64,000 nucleotides of DNA from Chryseobacterium ureilyticum (GTDB lineage Bacteria > Bacteroidota > Bacteroidia > Flavobacteriales > Weeksellaceae), in NCBI RefSeq assembly GCF_900156735.1, contig NZ_FTOL01000006.1:1-64000 (forward strand), in the 5' to 3' direction. Shown piece after piece: positions 27,005 to 35,916 of the stretch. Position 1 is the first letter of the stretch. The number at the start of each line of letters is the position of its first letter. The notes under the pieces are model-generated. The model did no database searches and was not told where the DNA came from. It saw only the letters and a list, made by a program, of their open reading frames with translations. Both the position numbers and the translations under genes were made by a program.

Positions 27005-27520
27005 ATGATAATTTCACTGATTGGATACATGGGATGCGGCAAATCTCACATTTCCAAAATATTAAGCGAAAAAATAGATTTTAAATTAATAGACCTTGAT
27101 AAAGAGATTTCCAGGAGAAATAAATTAACCATTCCTGAAATCTTCGAAAAAAAGGGAGAAATTTATTTTAGAAAACTGGAAAGAGAAGCGTTAGAAGAAA
27201 TTCTTGCGTCTGAAGAAAATGTGGTTTTGAGCCTAGGTGGCGGAACTCCTGTTTATTATAATAATATGGAGATCATCAATCACAATTCAAAAAGTATTTT
27301 TTTAAGAACTTCTGTTGGAACATTGGTAGAAAGGCTTTCGAAACAAAAAGAAAAAAGACCGTTGATTGCCAATATTTCTGATGAAGATCTTCCTGAGTTT
27401 ATTGCAAAACATTTATTTGAAAGAAACCAGTTTTACAGTAAAGCTCAGTTCACTGTAGGTACAGATGCTAGAAATCCTGAAGACATTGTCAACGAAATAA
27501 TAGAAAAGCTCTATCTCTAG
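27005..27520 (+). CDS. aroK: Shikimate kinase
   Basis: AroK phosphorylates shikimate with ATP in the pathway to chorismate and the aromatic amino acids. The 171-residue protein has the Walker A motif GYMGCGKS at residues 7-14, the shikimate-binding DLDKEISR, GEIYFRKLEREAL and LSLGGGTPVYY, and a lid region with Arg (KEKRPLI). Length and ATG start are normal. The gene stands alone, with its stop codon inside the terminator hairpin at 27504-27529 and an S4 protein gene converging on it. Confidence 0.96.
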   Translation: MIISLIGYMGCGKSHISKILSEKIDFKLIDLDKEISRRNKLTIPEIFEKKGEIYFRKLEREALEEILASEENVVLSLGGGTPVYYNNMEIINHNSKSIFLRTSVGTLVERLSKQKEKRPLIANISDEDLPEFIAKHLFERNQFYSKAQFTVGTDARNPEDIVNEIIEKLYL

Positions 27521-27529
27521 AGCTTTTTT
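27504..27529 (+). terminator. Terminator overlapping the aroK stop
   Basis: A perfect 10-bp stem (AAAAGCTCTA / TAGAGCTTTT) with a TCTC loop is followed by T residues. The aroK stop TAG lies within its right arm. Confidence 0.85.
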
Positions 27530-27533
27530 ATTT

Positions 27534-27971
27534 TTAATCTTCATTTTCGGTTTCATTATCTGTTTCCCCGAAGAAATCATCCCAATCTGTAAAATCTGAC
27601 GTGATATCGTTCCCAACATAGTCGTCCATTTCTCTTCTGTCTTTTTTGGTAGGTCTTCCTTCCCCTTTATTTCTATAATAGTCTTGTGACATTTTACGAA
27701 GCTTTAGCAACTCATATTGTTCTTTATCGGTCACATCCTGTATATGAAGCGGGACTAATTTTGCTCCAATTCTACTTTTAGGAATCTGAATTACTTTTAT
27801 TTTATAATCAATTTGATTTTTACGAATTTTAATAACATCTCCTTCTTTCACCTCTTTGGATGACTTTACGGCAGATGTTCCAATAGAAACTCTATTCTTC
27901 TTAATCTCTTCTGTTGCAATACTTCTTGTCTTATAAAAACGAATGCTCCACAAAAATTTATCTATTCTCAT
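27534..27971 (-). CDS. S4 domain RNA-binding protein (Hsp15-like)
   Basis: This is a 145-residue cytoplasmic protein with an N-terminal S4 RNA-binding domain (MRIDKFLWSIRFYKTRSIAT, then NRVSIGTSAVKSSKEVKEGDVIKIR). The pattern is that of the Hsp15/HslR family, which binds stalled 50S subunits carrying nascent chains in E. coli. The second half has a basic segment (RPTKKDRREMDD) and an acidic tail rich in Asp and Glu, as in Bacteroidota members. Role by family only. It converges with aroK and is divergent from the FKBP-like lipoprotein gene. Confidence 0.9.
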   Translation of the reverse strand: MRIDKFLWSIRFYKTRSIATEEIKKNRVSIGTSAVKSSKEVKEGDVIKIRKNQIDYKIKVIQIPKSRIGAKLVPLHIQDVTDKEQYELLKLRKMSQDYYRNKGEGRPTKKDRREMDDYVGNDITSDFTDWDDFFGETDNETENED

Positions 27972-28026
27972 AATTTTTTATACTTTTGCCGTTATATTAT
28001 TTGTAAAGTAATTAAAGTTTTTTGAA

Positions 28027-28761
28027 ATGAAAAAAATATTTTTATATATCCTTGCGGGATCTTTGTGTTTTTCTGCATGTAAGAAAGATGATGAAGTAGA
28101 AACTTATCAAGAACCTGAAGACATCAATGTCCAGAATAATTATGATGAGCAGGCTATTACGAAGTTTATGGATGAAAATTATCTTGATGTACAAGGAAAT
28201 ATAAAAGCTTTCAGTGCTACGGATTCTACTGATGATCATCAGAAAAAATTATCTGAAATGCCTTTTACTAAGCTTCCTTCCGGAACAGTTTATATTATCC
28301 GAGAAGGTGCACAGCCATCTCCGGGTAAAGAAATTAAAGAAACAAACGTTATTAAAATAATGGGTAGAGCTTACTCTTATTTAGCGACTGAGACTAATGG
28401 AAGCGGAGTATTTAACTCGAAAGCTGCATTCTTAAATACGATTGACGGAAGTGTTGTTCCTTTGGTAGACCCAATGTATTACTATGTGAAAGAACAAGCT
28501 ATGAAAGATGCTGGTAAAGAAGGTAACAGAGGTTATTTTGAAATTGCAGGTTTCAAAGAGGCAATACAGAAATTCAAAGCATATGATGATCTTGCAAGCG
28601 AAGCACCATACAATTTACAAGGTGTAATCATTGTGCCATCAAAAGCAGCTTTTGCAAGAAATCCTCACTATCCTTATTTAAATATGTCTTACAGAAACAG
28701 ATCATTTGTATTCAATCTACAGGTTTACAACAGTAGAGAAAGACTTGACAGTGAAAAATAA
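28027..28761 (+). CDS. Lipoprotein with a weak FKBP-like C-terminal pattern
   Basis: This 244-residue lipoprotein has the signal MKKIFLYILAGSLCFSAC with Cys18, then an acidic linker. It resembles the FKBP-type prolyl isomerase lipoproteins of flavobacteria in layout. There is an N-terminal helical part (ITKFMDENYLDVQGNIKAF), a strand YIIREGAQPSPGKEI, and a C-terminal segment LQGVIIVPSKAAF followed later by RSFVFNLQVY, like the FKBP end IPP..LxFxVxL. The aromatic active-site residues are not obvious, so isomerase activity is doubtful. It is monocistronic, ended by a terminator 7 bases after the stop. It could be any folding-related periplasmic lipoprotein. Confidence 0.7.
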   Translation: MKKIFLYILAGSLCFSACKKDDEVETYQEPEDINVQNNYDEQAITKFMDENYLDVQGNIKAFSATDSTDDHQKKLSEMPFTKLPSGTVYIIREGAQPSPGKEIKETNVIKIMGRAYSYLATETNGSGVFNSKAAFLNTIDGSVVPLVDPMYYYVKEQAMKDAGKEGNRGYFEIAGFKEAIQKFKAYDDLASEAPYNLQGVIIVPSKAAFARNPHYPYLNMSYRNRSFVFNLQVYNSRERLDSEK

Positions 28762-28767
28762 AATATA

Positions 28768-28792
28768 AGCCGCCTAAACAGGCGGTTTTTTT
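28768..28792 (+). terminator. Terminator of the FKBP-like lipoprotein gene
   Basis: An 8-bp stem (AGCCGCCT / AGGCGGTT) with an AAAC loop is followed by seven T, directly after the stop codon. Confidence 0.88.
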
Positions 28793-28901
28793 ATCTCCAG
28801 CTTAAGATAAAAGTATCTTATTATTTATAATTGAATAGATAATACTCAGAGTTTATCTCTATCCTATTATCAATTTCATTGATTAAATACGAATGAAAAA
28901 T

Positions 28902-28940
28902 AAAAAACAGAGTAGAAAGAATGTTTCTACTCTGTTTTTT
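28902..28940. terminator. Bidirectional terminator next to the glutamate-synthase-like gene
   Basis: A perfect stem of 17 bp (AAAAAACAGAGTAGAAA and its complement) with a GAATG loop is T-flanked on both strands. It lies 38 bases past the end of the minus-strand FMN enzyme gene. Confidence 0.88.
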
Positions 28941-28977
28941 TATTAAAATTGTCATTTTTAAAACGACTTATTTAGTA

Positions 28978-30495
28978 TTAAGATCTGGCTTTTTGTTTTA
29001 CATTTCCTAAAATATCAGGGAAGTAAAGGTCTGCAAGGTGATCAAATTCGTCTCCTCTCATAAACATTGTTGCATCTACTTCTTCATAAGAACTTCTTCC
29101 AGCCGCTGCAATCAATTCATTACAAGTGTGAAGTGTATTTTTGTGGAAATGGTATACTCTTTCCGCCTTATCTGTCACATCAAGTCCTTTAATAAGCATT
29201 TTATCCTGTGTAGCGACTCCGGTAGGACAATTGTTAGAATTACATCTTAAAGCCTGGATACATCCTAAAGAGAACATAAATCCTCTTGCATTATTACACA
29301 TATCAGCTCCCATTGCCACAGCTCTTAGAATATCTAAGCTTGTAAGCACTTTACCACTTGCAATAACTCTTAATTTGTTTCTAAGATTATAATTATTCAA
29401 TGTTCTGTTAACAAAAATCAAAGCAGGCTCCAAAGGCATCCCTACTCCATCCGAAAATTCTGGTGGTGCTGCTCCGGTTCCCCCTTCTGCACCATCGATG
29501 GTTATAAAGTCAGGGTAAATTTTCAAAACATTCATTTGTACGCAGATATCCTCAAATTCTTTGGTATCTCCAATACAAAGCTTGAATCCAACTGGTTTTC
29601 CTCCTGAAAGTTCTCTCAATTGCTGTACAAACCTCAACAATCCAGGCGCATCAGAGAAAGCGGTATGTGATGGTGGTGAAATAACAGTCAGTCCTGGAGT
29701 TACGTGACGAATTGCTGCAATCTCCGGGGTATTTTTCACTCCTGGAAGCACTCCTCCGTGTCCTGGTTTTGCTCCTTGTGATAATTTGATTTCAATCATC
29801 TTCACATTAGGCAAATTAGAATATTTTGTAAATAATTCAGGATTAAATTTACCTTCATCATCACGACATCCGAAGTATCCGGTTCCAATTTGCCAGCATA
29901 AATCTCCTCCTTCCATATGGTAAGATGAAATTCCTCCTTCTCCAGTATTATGGAAAAAATTACCTTTTTTGGCACCTCTGTTCAATGAAATCTGAGCTCT
30001 GTCACTCAATGCTCCGAAACTCATTGCTGAAATATTGAACAAAGAAGCATGATAAGGCTGTGTACACTGTTCTCCACCTACCCAAACTCTTGGAAGCTCT
30101 TCTGATGGCGACTTTGCATAAATGGAATGCTTGATTCCTTCATATTTTCTGTGATTCACTTCCAGCTGTGTACCGAAAGCTACAGTATCACTAATATTTT
30201 TAGCTCTTCTGTATACTGCAGAACGTTGATTTCTTGGGAATGGCTTCCCATCGGTCTCCCTTTCAATGAAATACTGTTGCATTTCGGGTGAAATACTTTC
30301 GAAAAAGTACCTGAAGTATCCCAATACCGGAAAGTTCCTCAAAATAGCGTGTTTCGATTGGTAAGCATTGTAAACACCCAATGCATAAATGGCGGATAAC
30401 AGCGTAGGTATCCAATAATGCGCTCTGATTAATAGTGCTACAATCCACGTAGCAGCTACTAATACAATTCCCCAAGATAAAAACTTATCTCTCAT
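28978..30495 (-). CDS. Membrane-anchored FMN-binding glutamate synthase family protein
   Basis: This 505-residue protein has two N-terminal hydrophobic segments (residues about 8-25 and 29-45) and then the FMN-binding barrel of the glutamate synthase large subunit. Visible motifs are FNISAMSFGALS, NTGEGGISSYH, EIKLSQGAKPGHGGVLPG, DGAEGGTGAAPPEF and GFMFSLGCIQALRCNSNNCPTG (Cys-rich, 3Fe-4S-like). It has no glutaminase domain, so it cannot use glutamine the way GltB does. The substrate of this short membrane-bound family is not known. The gene is monocistronic, with a strong terminator downstream and mtaB 54 bases upstream on the same strand. Confidence 0.9.
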   Translation of the reverse strand: MRDKFLSWGIVLVAATWIVALLIRAHYWIPTLLSAIYALGVYNAYQSKHAILRNFPVLGYFRYFFESISPEMQQYFIERETDGKPFPRNQRSAVYRRAKNISDTVAFGTQLEVNHRKYEGIKHSIYAKSPSEELPRVWVGGEQCTQPYHASLFNISAMSFGALSDRAQISLNRGAKKGNFFHNTGEGGISSYHMEGGDLCWQIGTGYFGCRDDEGKFNPELFTKYSNLPNVKMIEIKLSQGAKPGHGGVLPGVKNTPEIAAIRHVTPGLTVISPPSHTAFSDAPGLLRFVQQLRELSGGKPVGFKLCIGDTKEFEDICVQMNVLKIYPDFITIDGAEGGTGAAPPEFSDGVGMPLEPALIFVNRTLNNYNLRNKLRVIASGKVLTSLDILRAVAMGADMCNNARGFMFSLGCIQALRCNSNNCPTGVATQDKMLIKGLDVTDKAERVYHFHKNTLHTCNELIAAAGRSSYEEVDATMFMRGDEFDHLADLYFPDILGNVKQKARS

Positions 30496-30549
30496 GAATG
30501 TAGTATTTAAAAGTTTAAAAATAAATTTAGTAGAAATTTTGCAAAGAGC

Positions 30550-31896
30550 CTATGCTTTTGCTAAAAAACTTTGGTAGGAAGATTGCACAGAAACTGTGCC
30601 ATCTGACAGGATTTTTTCTAAATTTAGAAATTCGATTTGATTTACGGATGCAGGATCAAAGTCTTTCTGGACTCTCACGTAGTTTTCTGTGAAGCCAAAC
30701 ATTTTCCCGTCTTTATTTTCATGCTCCCAAAGTACAGGAAGCGTGTTTCCAAGTTGAGTCTGATAAAATGCCATCTTTTTCTTTTCGGAAAGAATTCTAA
30801 GCATCTTATTACGTTTTTTTCTTTCTGCTACCGGAACGACTCCTTCCATAGCAGCAGCTTCTGTATTTTCTCTTTCAGAATAAGTAAATACGTGAAGGTA
30901 AGTAATCGGAAGTTCATTAAGGAAATTATAAGTTTCCATAAATAACTCTTCTGTTTCTCCCGGGAATCCTACAATAACGTCAACACCAATTGCCGCATCA
31001 GGCATTACCTCGCGGATTTTGTTTACTCTGTCATTGTATAATTTTGTCAGGTAACGACGTTTCATTTTTTTCAATAAATCATCGCTTCCGGATTGCAACG
31101 GAATATGAAAATGAGGAACAAAGCTTTTGCTTTTTGAAACAAGCTCGATGCTTTCGTCCTTCAAAAGATTAGGTTCAATGGAAGATATACGTATTCTCTC
31201 GATCCCTTCTACTTTATCTAGTTCTGAGATAAGATCCAAGAAGGTATGCTCGTGTCTTTTGTTTCCAAACTCTCCTTTTCCATAATCACCGATATTGACA
31301 CCTGTAAGAACTATTTCTTTGATATCTTTTGCGGCAATTTCTGAAGCATTTTTAAGAACATTTTCGATAGTATCTGAACGCGAAATCCCTCTGGCTAAAG
31401 GAATAGTACAGTAAGTACATTTGTAATCACATCCATCCTGTACTTTCAGGAAGGCTCTTGTTCTGTCTCCAATGGAATAACTTCCGATAAAGAAATCGGT
31501 TTCTTCAATCTCACATGAATGAACGATTCCTTCGTTATCTGATTTTTCCAAATCATCAAGGTAGCTTAAGATATTGAATTTTTCTTTAGCTCCTAAAACA
31601 AGATCAACTCCTTCAATCTGGGAAATTTCTTCTGGCTTCAGCTGTGCATAGCAACCTACAATTACTACTAATCCATCAGGATTGGCTTTCATTGCTCTTT
31701 TTACGTGAAGTTTACATTCACGGTCTGCATTTTCAGTTACTGAACAAGTATTGATAACATATACATTAGCTCTTTCATCAAACCCTACCTTATCATAACC
31801 TGCATCTGTTAATTGACGGGCAATAGTAGATGTTTCTGCAAAGTTTAATTTGCAGCCAAGTGTATGATACGCGGCAGTTCTTTGAAAAGCAGACAT
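30550..31896 (-). CDS. mtaB: tRNA t6A37 methylthiotransferase MtaB
   Basis: MtaB is a radical SAM enzyme that adds a methylthio group to t6A at position 37 of tRNAs reading ANN codons. The 448-residue product has the N-terminal cluster cysteines C15, C51 and C82 (HTLGCKLN, INTCSVT, VGCYAQ) and the radical SAM triad CDYKCTYC at residues 156-163. It also has HIPLQSGSD, and a C-terminal TRAM-like segment. Its HTLGCKLNFAE start and lack of MiaB-specific features favour MtaB over MiaB. A TATCTTTG promoter element lies 26 bases before the ATG. Confidence 0.93.
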   Translation of the reverse strand: MSAFQRTAAYHTLGCKLNFAETSTIARQLTDAGYDKVGFDERANVYVINTCSVTENADRECKLHVKRAMKANPDGLVVIVGCYAQLKPEEISQIEGVDLVLGAKEKFNILSYLDDLEKSDNEGIVHSCEIEETDFFIGSYSIGDRTRAFLKVQDGCDYKCTYCTIPLARGISRSDTIENVLKNASEIAAKDIKEIVLTGVNIGDYGKGEFGNKRHEHTFLDLISELDKVEGIERIRISSIEPNLLKDESIELVSKSKSFVPHFHIPLQSGSDDLLKKMKRRYLTKLYNDRVNKIREVMPDAAIGVDVIVGFPGETEELFMETYNFLNELPITYLHVFTYSERENTEAAAMEGVVPVAERKKRNKMLRILSEKKKMAFYQTQLGNTLPVLWEHENKDGKMFGFTENYVRVQKDFDPASVNQIEFLNLEKILSDGTVSVQSSYQSFLAKA

Positions 31897-31921
31897 GTGT
31901 TACTTCTGAATTTTATGGGTG

Positions 31922-31929
31922 CAAAGATA
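31922..31929 (-). promoter_or_regulatory. -7 promoter element of mtaB
   Basis: The minus strand reads TATCTTTG followed by CACC, the same words as in the tRNA promoter at 26944. It lies 26 bases before the mtaB ATG. The -33 box is not clear. Confidence 0.5.
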
Positions 31930-31963
31930 GTAATTTTAATAAGAATGAAAAGATTGATTCAGT

Positions 31964-32554
31964 CTATTGTTTATATTCATCTCTTACTTCTGGGCTATTT
32001 TGAAAGCAAACCGGAGATGAATTCGAGTCCGTATCCTTTTCTGAAAATTTATTATTCATCTCATTATTAAACTCCTGAGATTTGTTTCTGGCAATGGAAA
32101 GTGTTTTCCAGTCTTCATTTTTAATCATTTTAGCGATGTAAACAATCTGTCCGATGTGATAAGGATAATGAGCAAGCTGCCTTAATATAGCATCAATGAC
32201 CGAATGAGCTTCTCCTCTGATATAAATTGTTGCATATAAATTTTCATCATTAATCTGGTTCAAAGCATCAAATAAACATTTCCATCCTTTCTCCCAAAAT
32301 TCAAGAACTTCATCTTTCGTTTTAAAAGTATTTACAAACTCTTCATCTCTGTGACGCCAGGATTTTTCACCATCTTCGGTAAGGAAATTCGTCCATCGTG
32401 ATAACATATTCCCGGCAATATGCTTCACAATGACAGCTATGGAATTACTTTCTTCGTTGTACTGCCAGAAAATCTGCTCATCCGTTAATTGATCAAATGC
32501 CTTATCACCAAGAGATTTATAATATTCAAAGCGTTTTACAAATAAATCTTTCAT
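31964..32554 (-). CDS. DUF1572 / DinB-like protein
   Basis: This 196-residue protein belongs by pattern to DUF1572, in the DinB four-helix superfamily (MKDLFVKRFEYYKSLGDKAF, SIAVIVKHIAGNMLSRWTNFLTEDG, WKCLFDALNQI, ILRQLAHYPYHIGQIVYIAKMI). The His residues in VKHIAGN and LAHYPYHIGQ match the metal-binding histidines of the fold. DinB-fold proteins often act as thiol-dependent transferases; no substrate can be proposed. The last 35 residues are a polar tail beyond the usual domain. It is separated from mtaB by 67 bases on the same strand, with mtaB's own promoter in the gap. Confidence 0.88.
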   Translation of the reverse strand: MKDLFVKRFEYYKSLGDKAFDQLTDEQIFWQYNEESNSIAVIVKHIAGNMLSRWTNFLTEDGEKSWRHRDEEFVNTFKTKDEVLEFWEKGWKCLFDALNQINDENLYATIYIRGEAHSVIDAILRQLAHYPYHIGQIVYIAKMIKNEDWKTLSIARNKSQEFNNEMNNKFSEKDTDSNSSPVCFQNSPEVRDEYKQ

Positions 32555-32595
32555 ATGTTCTATTTTAGTAACTAATGTAGAAAATTAATAAAAGT

Positions 32596-32621
32596 AAAAC
32601 CATCTCTCACGAAATGGTTTT
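32596..32621 (-). terminator. Terminator of the T9SS type B gene
   Basis: An 8-bp stem (AAAACCAT / ATGGTTTT) with a 10-base loop is followed on the minus strand by TTTTACTTTTATT, about 30 bases after the stop at 32649. Confidence 0.6.
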
Positions 32622-32648
32622 ATCTATGTATTATATTGTAATATGTAA

Positions 32649-34751
32649 TTATTCTCTGTTTTTCACCAATATCCAGCCACTGAATTTAACAGGAGTATTT
32701 CTTTTGTCATTTTCATTCCATGTAACAGAATACCAATAGGTTCCTGTAGGCACTCTTCTTCCTACCTGAGTTCCGTCCCATTTATATCCGTTTGATCTAT
32801 CTGCCTGATGGATTTTTACTCCATATCGGTCAAAAACATTCATGACAAGATTCTGTTTTCCTGCTAATGCCGAATAATCGATTACATCATTCACTCCGTC
32901 TGCATTAGGAGTAATAACATTTACAATGTTTGGTACAACAACGCCCACTTCTATAGGAGCACAATCGTAAGTATCTTTTACAAATACCGTATACTCTCCT
33001 CTTGAAACATTTGTGAAAATATTAGAATCCTGCCATACAACATTATCAATTGAATATTTGTAAGGAGCATTACCCCCTATTACAGAAACAGTTATAGAAT
33101 TAGTTCCAATCTCAATTCCTGAAACAACAGGCTGCTCAGAAGCATCTACTTTTACTTTTTGTGTAGCAACGCAATCTCCACTTTTAAGTTTCACCCAATA
33201 CGCTCCGATTCCTACTTCTATTTTTTGGGTTGTAGCACCTGTGCTCCATTCATAGCTTTTAAAACCAGGTCCGGCATCTAAAGTTGTCTTTTCTTCTGCA
33301 CAGATAATTTTATCTTTAAGAATTTGAGAATATACAGGAGCTATTACAATCAGGGTGATTTTTGCGATAGTATAACAGCCTTGAGCACTCATTACTCTGA
33401 CATATACAAACCCGTTAGGAGCAATATAATTAGATATATTGGTTATTTCATTGGTTTGATTAATAGCATCTGTTTCCGATGGATAATATTTTTTTGTAGA
33501 GTTCGTAAGATTTGTCACCGCTATTCCTCCAATATTAAAAGATGCCGTTGCAGGATTTGTTTCTATAAAACAAGATCTCAACACAGGATTATTTACGGGA
33601 ACTATAGGATGGAATTTTAAACTAATCTGCGCTACTGCACTACAGCCAAACTCTGAAGTTACCTTCACGTAAATTGTACCTTCAGCAGATACAAATGCAG
33701 TTGGATTGATAATCTCATTCGTTCCGGCATTAAGATCAGCCATACTGTGATAGTATTTTTTTGTCATAAGCGGAATGGCTATAACATCGGCTGTCGTTAA
33801 ATTATATAATGCTGTACCTGCATTATTATTGTTACATTCCGTCAATGTAGCATTTTTCACAGTAAAAGAGCCATCTCTAAATTTGAATTTCCCTACTTGT
33901 TTACATTTATTGAGAGGATTGGTAGGGTTCGTTGCATCCGTATAATTTATACTGTAGAAATAAACAGCAGTTGTATTTATTGCTCTAGGTGTATTAATGG
34001 GGTTATTCCCTGTTAACGCATCATTCTGATTTGTATGATAGCTTACATGAAAGTTCTGATTTCCATTAATAATACCCGGTGATAATGTAGAAAAATCAAA
34101 CAAATCTGTAATAGAGCAAACAACTACTTCTCTGGGATCAGCCGGATTAGCTCCAGGAACTCCAGGAGGTATAAAAGGAAAAGTCTGAATATTCGGATCG
34201 GTAAATGGAGAAGCCAGCGTTGCAGTTCCTCCCCACGTTAAAGAAAAAGGTGCCGTCGTTGAACTTCCGCTGCCTACCCAGTTATCTATAAACAAATAAT
34301 AGCTTTCTCCCGGCAGAACATCCATATATTTACAATAGGGTGTTGGAGAGCCTCCAGGCGCACTGGTAATGGTGCTCGTCATATTAAGTCCTGTTGAAGC
34401 CCCTACCCCTATTACGGTTGCAGCATTACAACGTATAGGAGCTCCCAGACTCCCACAGTTTACATTGGGTCCGAAAATCGCCCAGTCGTAATCCGCTCCC
34501 GGATTATTAGGTACTAAATCAAAAGTAAGCGTTCCACCTGTAGCGATCGTAATTTTATACCAAATAGAATTATTCTCACCTGCAGAATCCAAACAACTCC
34601 CTGAATTGACAAGTTCCTTTACAGCTCCCCACCCACTCGGGCTATAGGTAATATTTGAATTTCCACAAACAGCCAATGCAGTGGCACAATCTGCCTGAGC
34701 GTAAAAAATAGGGGATGCACATAGAAGAATAAAAAGTAAAAGTTTTTTCAT
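32649..34751 (-). CDS. T9SS type B sorting domain (gliding-associated CTD) secreted protein
   Basis: This 700-residue secreted protein has a signal peptide (MKKLLLFILLCASPIFYAQA). An N-terminal region follows with Cys pairs (AALAVCGN-type start, SCLDSAGENNSIWYKI, residues 22-170), resembling the jelly-roll domain of surface adhesins. Two tandem repeats of about 85 residues occur at about 300-383 and 388-473, each with a KKYY segment, (N)EI(I/T)N and a YVxVxSxxGC strand. The last 90 residues are the type B T9SS sorting domain (ITPNADGVNDVIDY, MNVFDRYGVKIHQADR, VPTGTYWYSVTW). It is probably a cell-surface or secreted protein of adhesin type. No other domain identifies a function. Confidence 0.88.
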   Translation of the reverse strand: MKKLLLFILLCASPIFYAQADCATALAVCGNSNITYSPSGWGAVKELVNSGSCLDSAGENNSIWYKITIATGGTLTFDLVPNNPGADYDWAIFGPNVNCGSLGAPIRCNAATVIGVGASTGLNMTSTITSAPGGSPTPYCKYMDVLPGESYYLFIDNWVGSGSSTTAPFSLTWGGTATLASPFTDPNIQTFPFIPPGVPGANPADPREVVVCSITDLFDFSTLSPGIINGNQNFHVSYHTNQNDALTGNNPINTPRAINTTAVYFYSINYTDATNPTNPLNKCKQVGKFKFRDGSFTVKNATLTECNNNNAGTALYNLTTADVIAIPLMTKKYYHSMADLNAGTNEIINPTAFVSAEGTIYVKVTSEFGCSAVAQISLKFHPIVPVNNPVLRSCFIETNPATASFNIGGIAVTNLTNSTKKYYPSETDAINQTNEITNISNYIAPNGFVYVRVMSAQGCYTIAKITLIVIAPVYSQILKDKIICAEEKTTLDAGPGFKSYEWSTGATTQKIEVGIGAYWVKLKSGDCVATQKVKVDASEQPVVSGIEIGTNSITVSVIGGNAPYKYSIDNVVWQDSNIFTNVSRGEYTVFVKDTYDCAPIEVGVVVPNIVNVITPNADGVNDVIDYSALAGKQNLVMNVFDRYGVKIHQADRSNGYKWDGTQVGRRVPTGTYWYSVTWNENDKRNTPVKFSGWILVKNRE

Positions 34752-34917
34752 AGATATATAGTTTTTTGTGGTTGAATCAGCTATTAATCAGATCAATATC
34801 TAATCTTCAATCAAATATACCCATAATTTAATCACAAACAATAGAAATGAAAAAAAATTGAATTATTTCAAATCATCACTTCAATTCATTACATAATATC
34901 TATTATTACATCAACTC

Positions 34918-35715
34918 TTATTTTATACTTGTAATATTACCACAAAGGTTTTCAAGATGAAAAATTTTATGAAAAGGACTCTTCACTTCGTTAAGATGTT
35001 CCCTATCCTGAATAAATGTATATCTTGATGCCAGAGAATTCATATCCGAAACAATCACCAGCCAGCATTCATCTACAGAGGTATCATAATAAGGAAACTT
35101 TTCATTTTTCTTTTCAATAAGTTCCAGGATTTTCTCTGAGCATAATTCATCAAACAAGTTCATACTATACTCATGAGTAATAAAAACGTTTCTCCTATGA
35201 AAAGATTTTCTTACACTTTTCACACATCCTACTCCTTTATTTTTTTTAATGCTTTTATAAATACTTATGATATTTTCCTGTTGTTCTTCAAGATTATCAC
35301 ACTTTAAATTTGGGTAGAATTCTAAAAAATAAACACCACGATATTTCGTGGTGTCTTCCTGCTCTAATAATATTTCTGCCTGACGGAACATTTTATTCAA
35401 GGTACTTTCCACCTTTTTCATTTCCAGATGATTGATTACTTCAGTCAATTCTATTCCGATTTTTTTGTCGTTTAATTTGGCGATAAAGTCAGGACTTTCG
35501 CAGGTAAGGTTTTCAAATTTCACCTCGGGGAAATGATGCATAAAAGAGTTGAGTAGAAGAATTTCGGACTTCTTTCTGTATTTTTCACGATCATGAAGCG
35601 GAGATTCATCTATAGTACGGTGGTACTTTTCTATGGGCTTTTTTTTCAAATGCCGATTCAGGTAATACAAGCTTAGATTCTTTATCAGATCTTCATCAGA
35701 AAACGTCTTTTTCAT
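34918..35715 (-). CDS. Hypothetical protein with a PD-(D/E)xK-nuclease-like motif
   Basis: I do not recognise this 265-residue cytoplasmic protein. It contains a nuclease-fold-like signature: a helix with Glu51 (KSEILLLNSF), then SPDFIAKLNDKKIGIELTEV with Pro75-Asp76, Glu89 and Thr91 in place of the usual Lys. This resembles the core of restriction-endonuclease-like folds (D, then ExK), with the last residue changed. A second hydrophobic strand (ECWLVIVSD) lies near the end. It is rich in Lys, Glu and Asn and stands alone between the T9SS type B gene and the divergent glucan phosphorylase gene. No methylase or helicase partner adjoins, so a restriction role is not supported. Confidence 0.6.
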   Translation of the reverse strand: MKKTFSDEDLIKNLSLYYLNRHLKKKPIEKYHRTIDESPLHDREKYRKKSEILLLNSFMHHFPEVKFENLTCESPDFIAKLNDKKIGIELTEVINHLEMKKVESTLNKMFRQAEILLEQEDTTKYRGVYFLEFYPNLKCDNLEEQQENIISIYKSIKKNKGVGCVKSVRKSFHRRNVFITHEYSMNLFDELCSEKILELIEKKNEKFPYYDTSVDECWLVIVSDMNSLASRYTFIQDREHLNEVKSPFHKIFHLENLCGNITSIK

Positions 35716-35883
35716 GTGTGATTTTTTTATTTAATTAAACACATGCATCCATGGATCTCCACCGTTAAAAGTTTTTGATAATCAAAATTTTACACTCTTA
35801 AAGGTAAGTAAAAAAACTATTCGATGCTTACTTTTAAAATTAAATTATCGATTAATTAATGTAAAGTTTATTTTCATTATTAA

Positions 35884-35891
35884 TACCTTTG
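35884..35891 (+). promoter_or_regulatory. -7 promoter element of the glucan phosphorylase homologue
   Basis: TACCTTTG matches TAnnTTTG and lies 25 bases before the ATG at 35917. A standard -33 TTG is not visible in the AT-rich upstream sequence. Confidence 0.45.
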
Positions 35892-35916
35892 TCTCTTGTA
35901 ACACAAACCTGTATTT

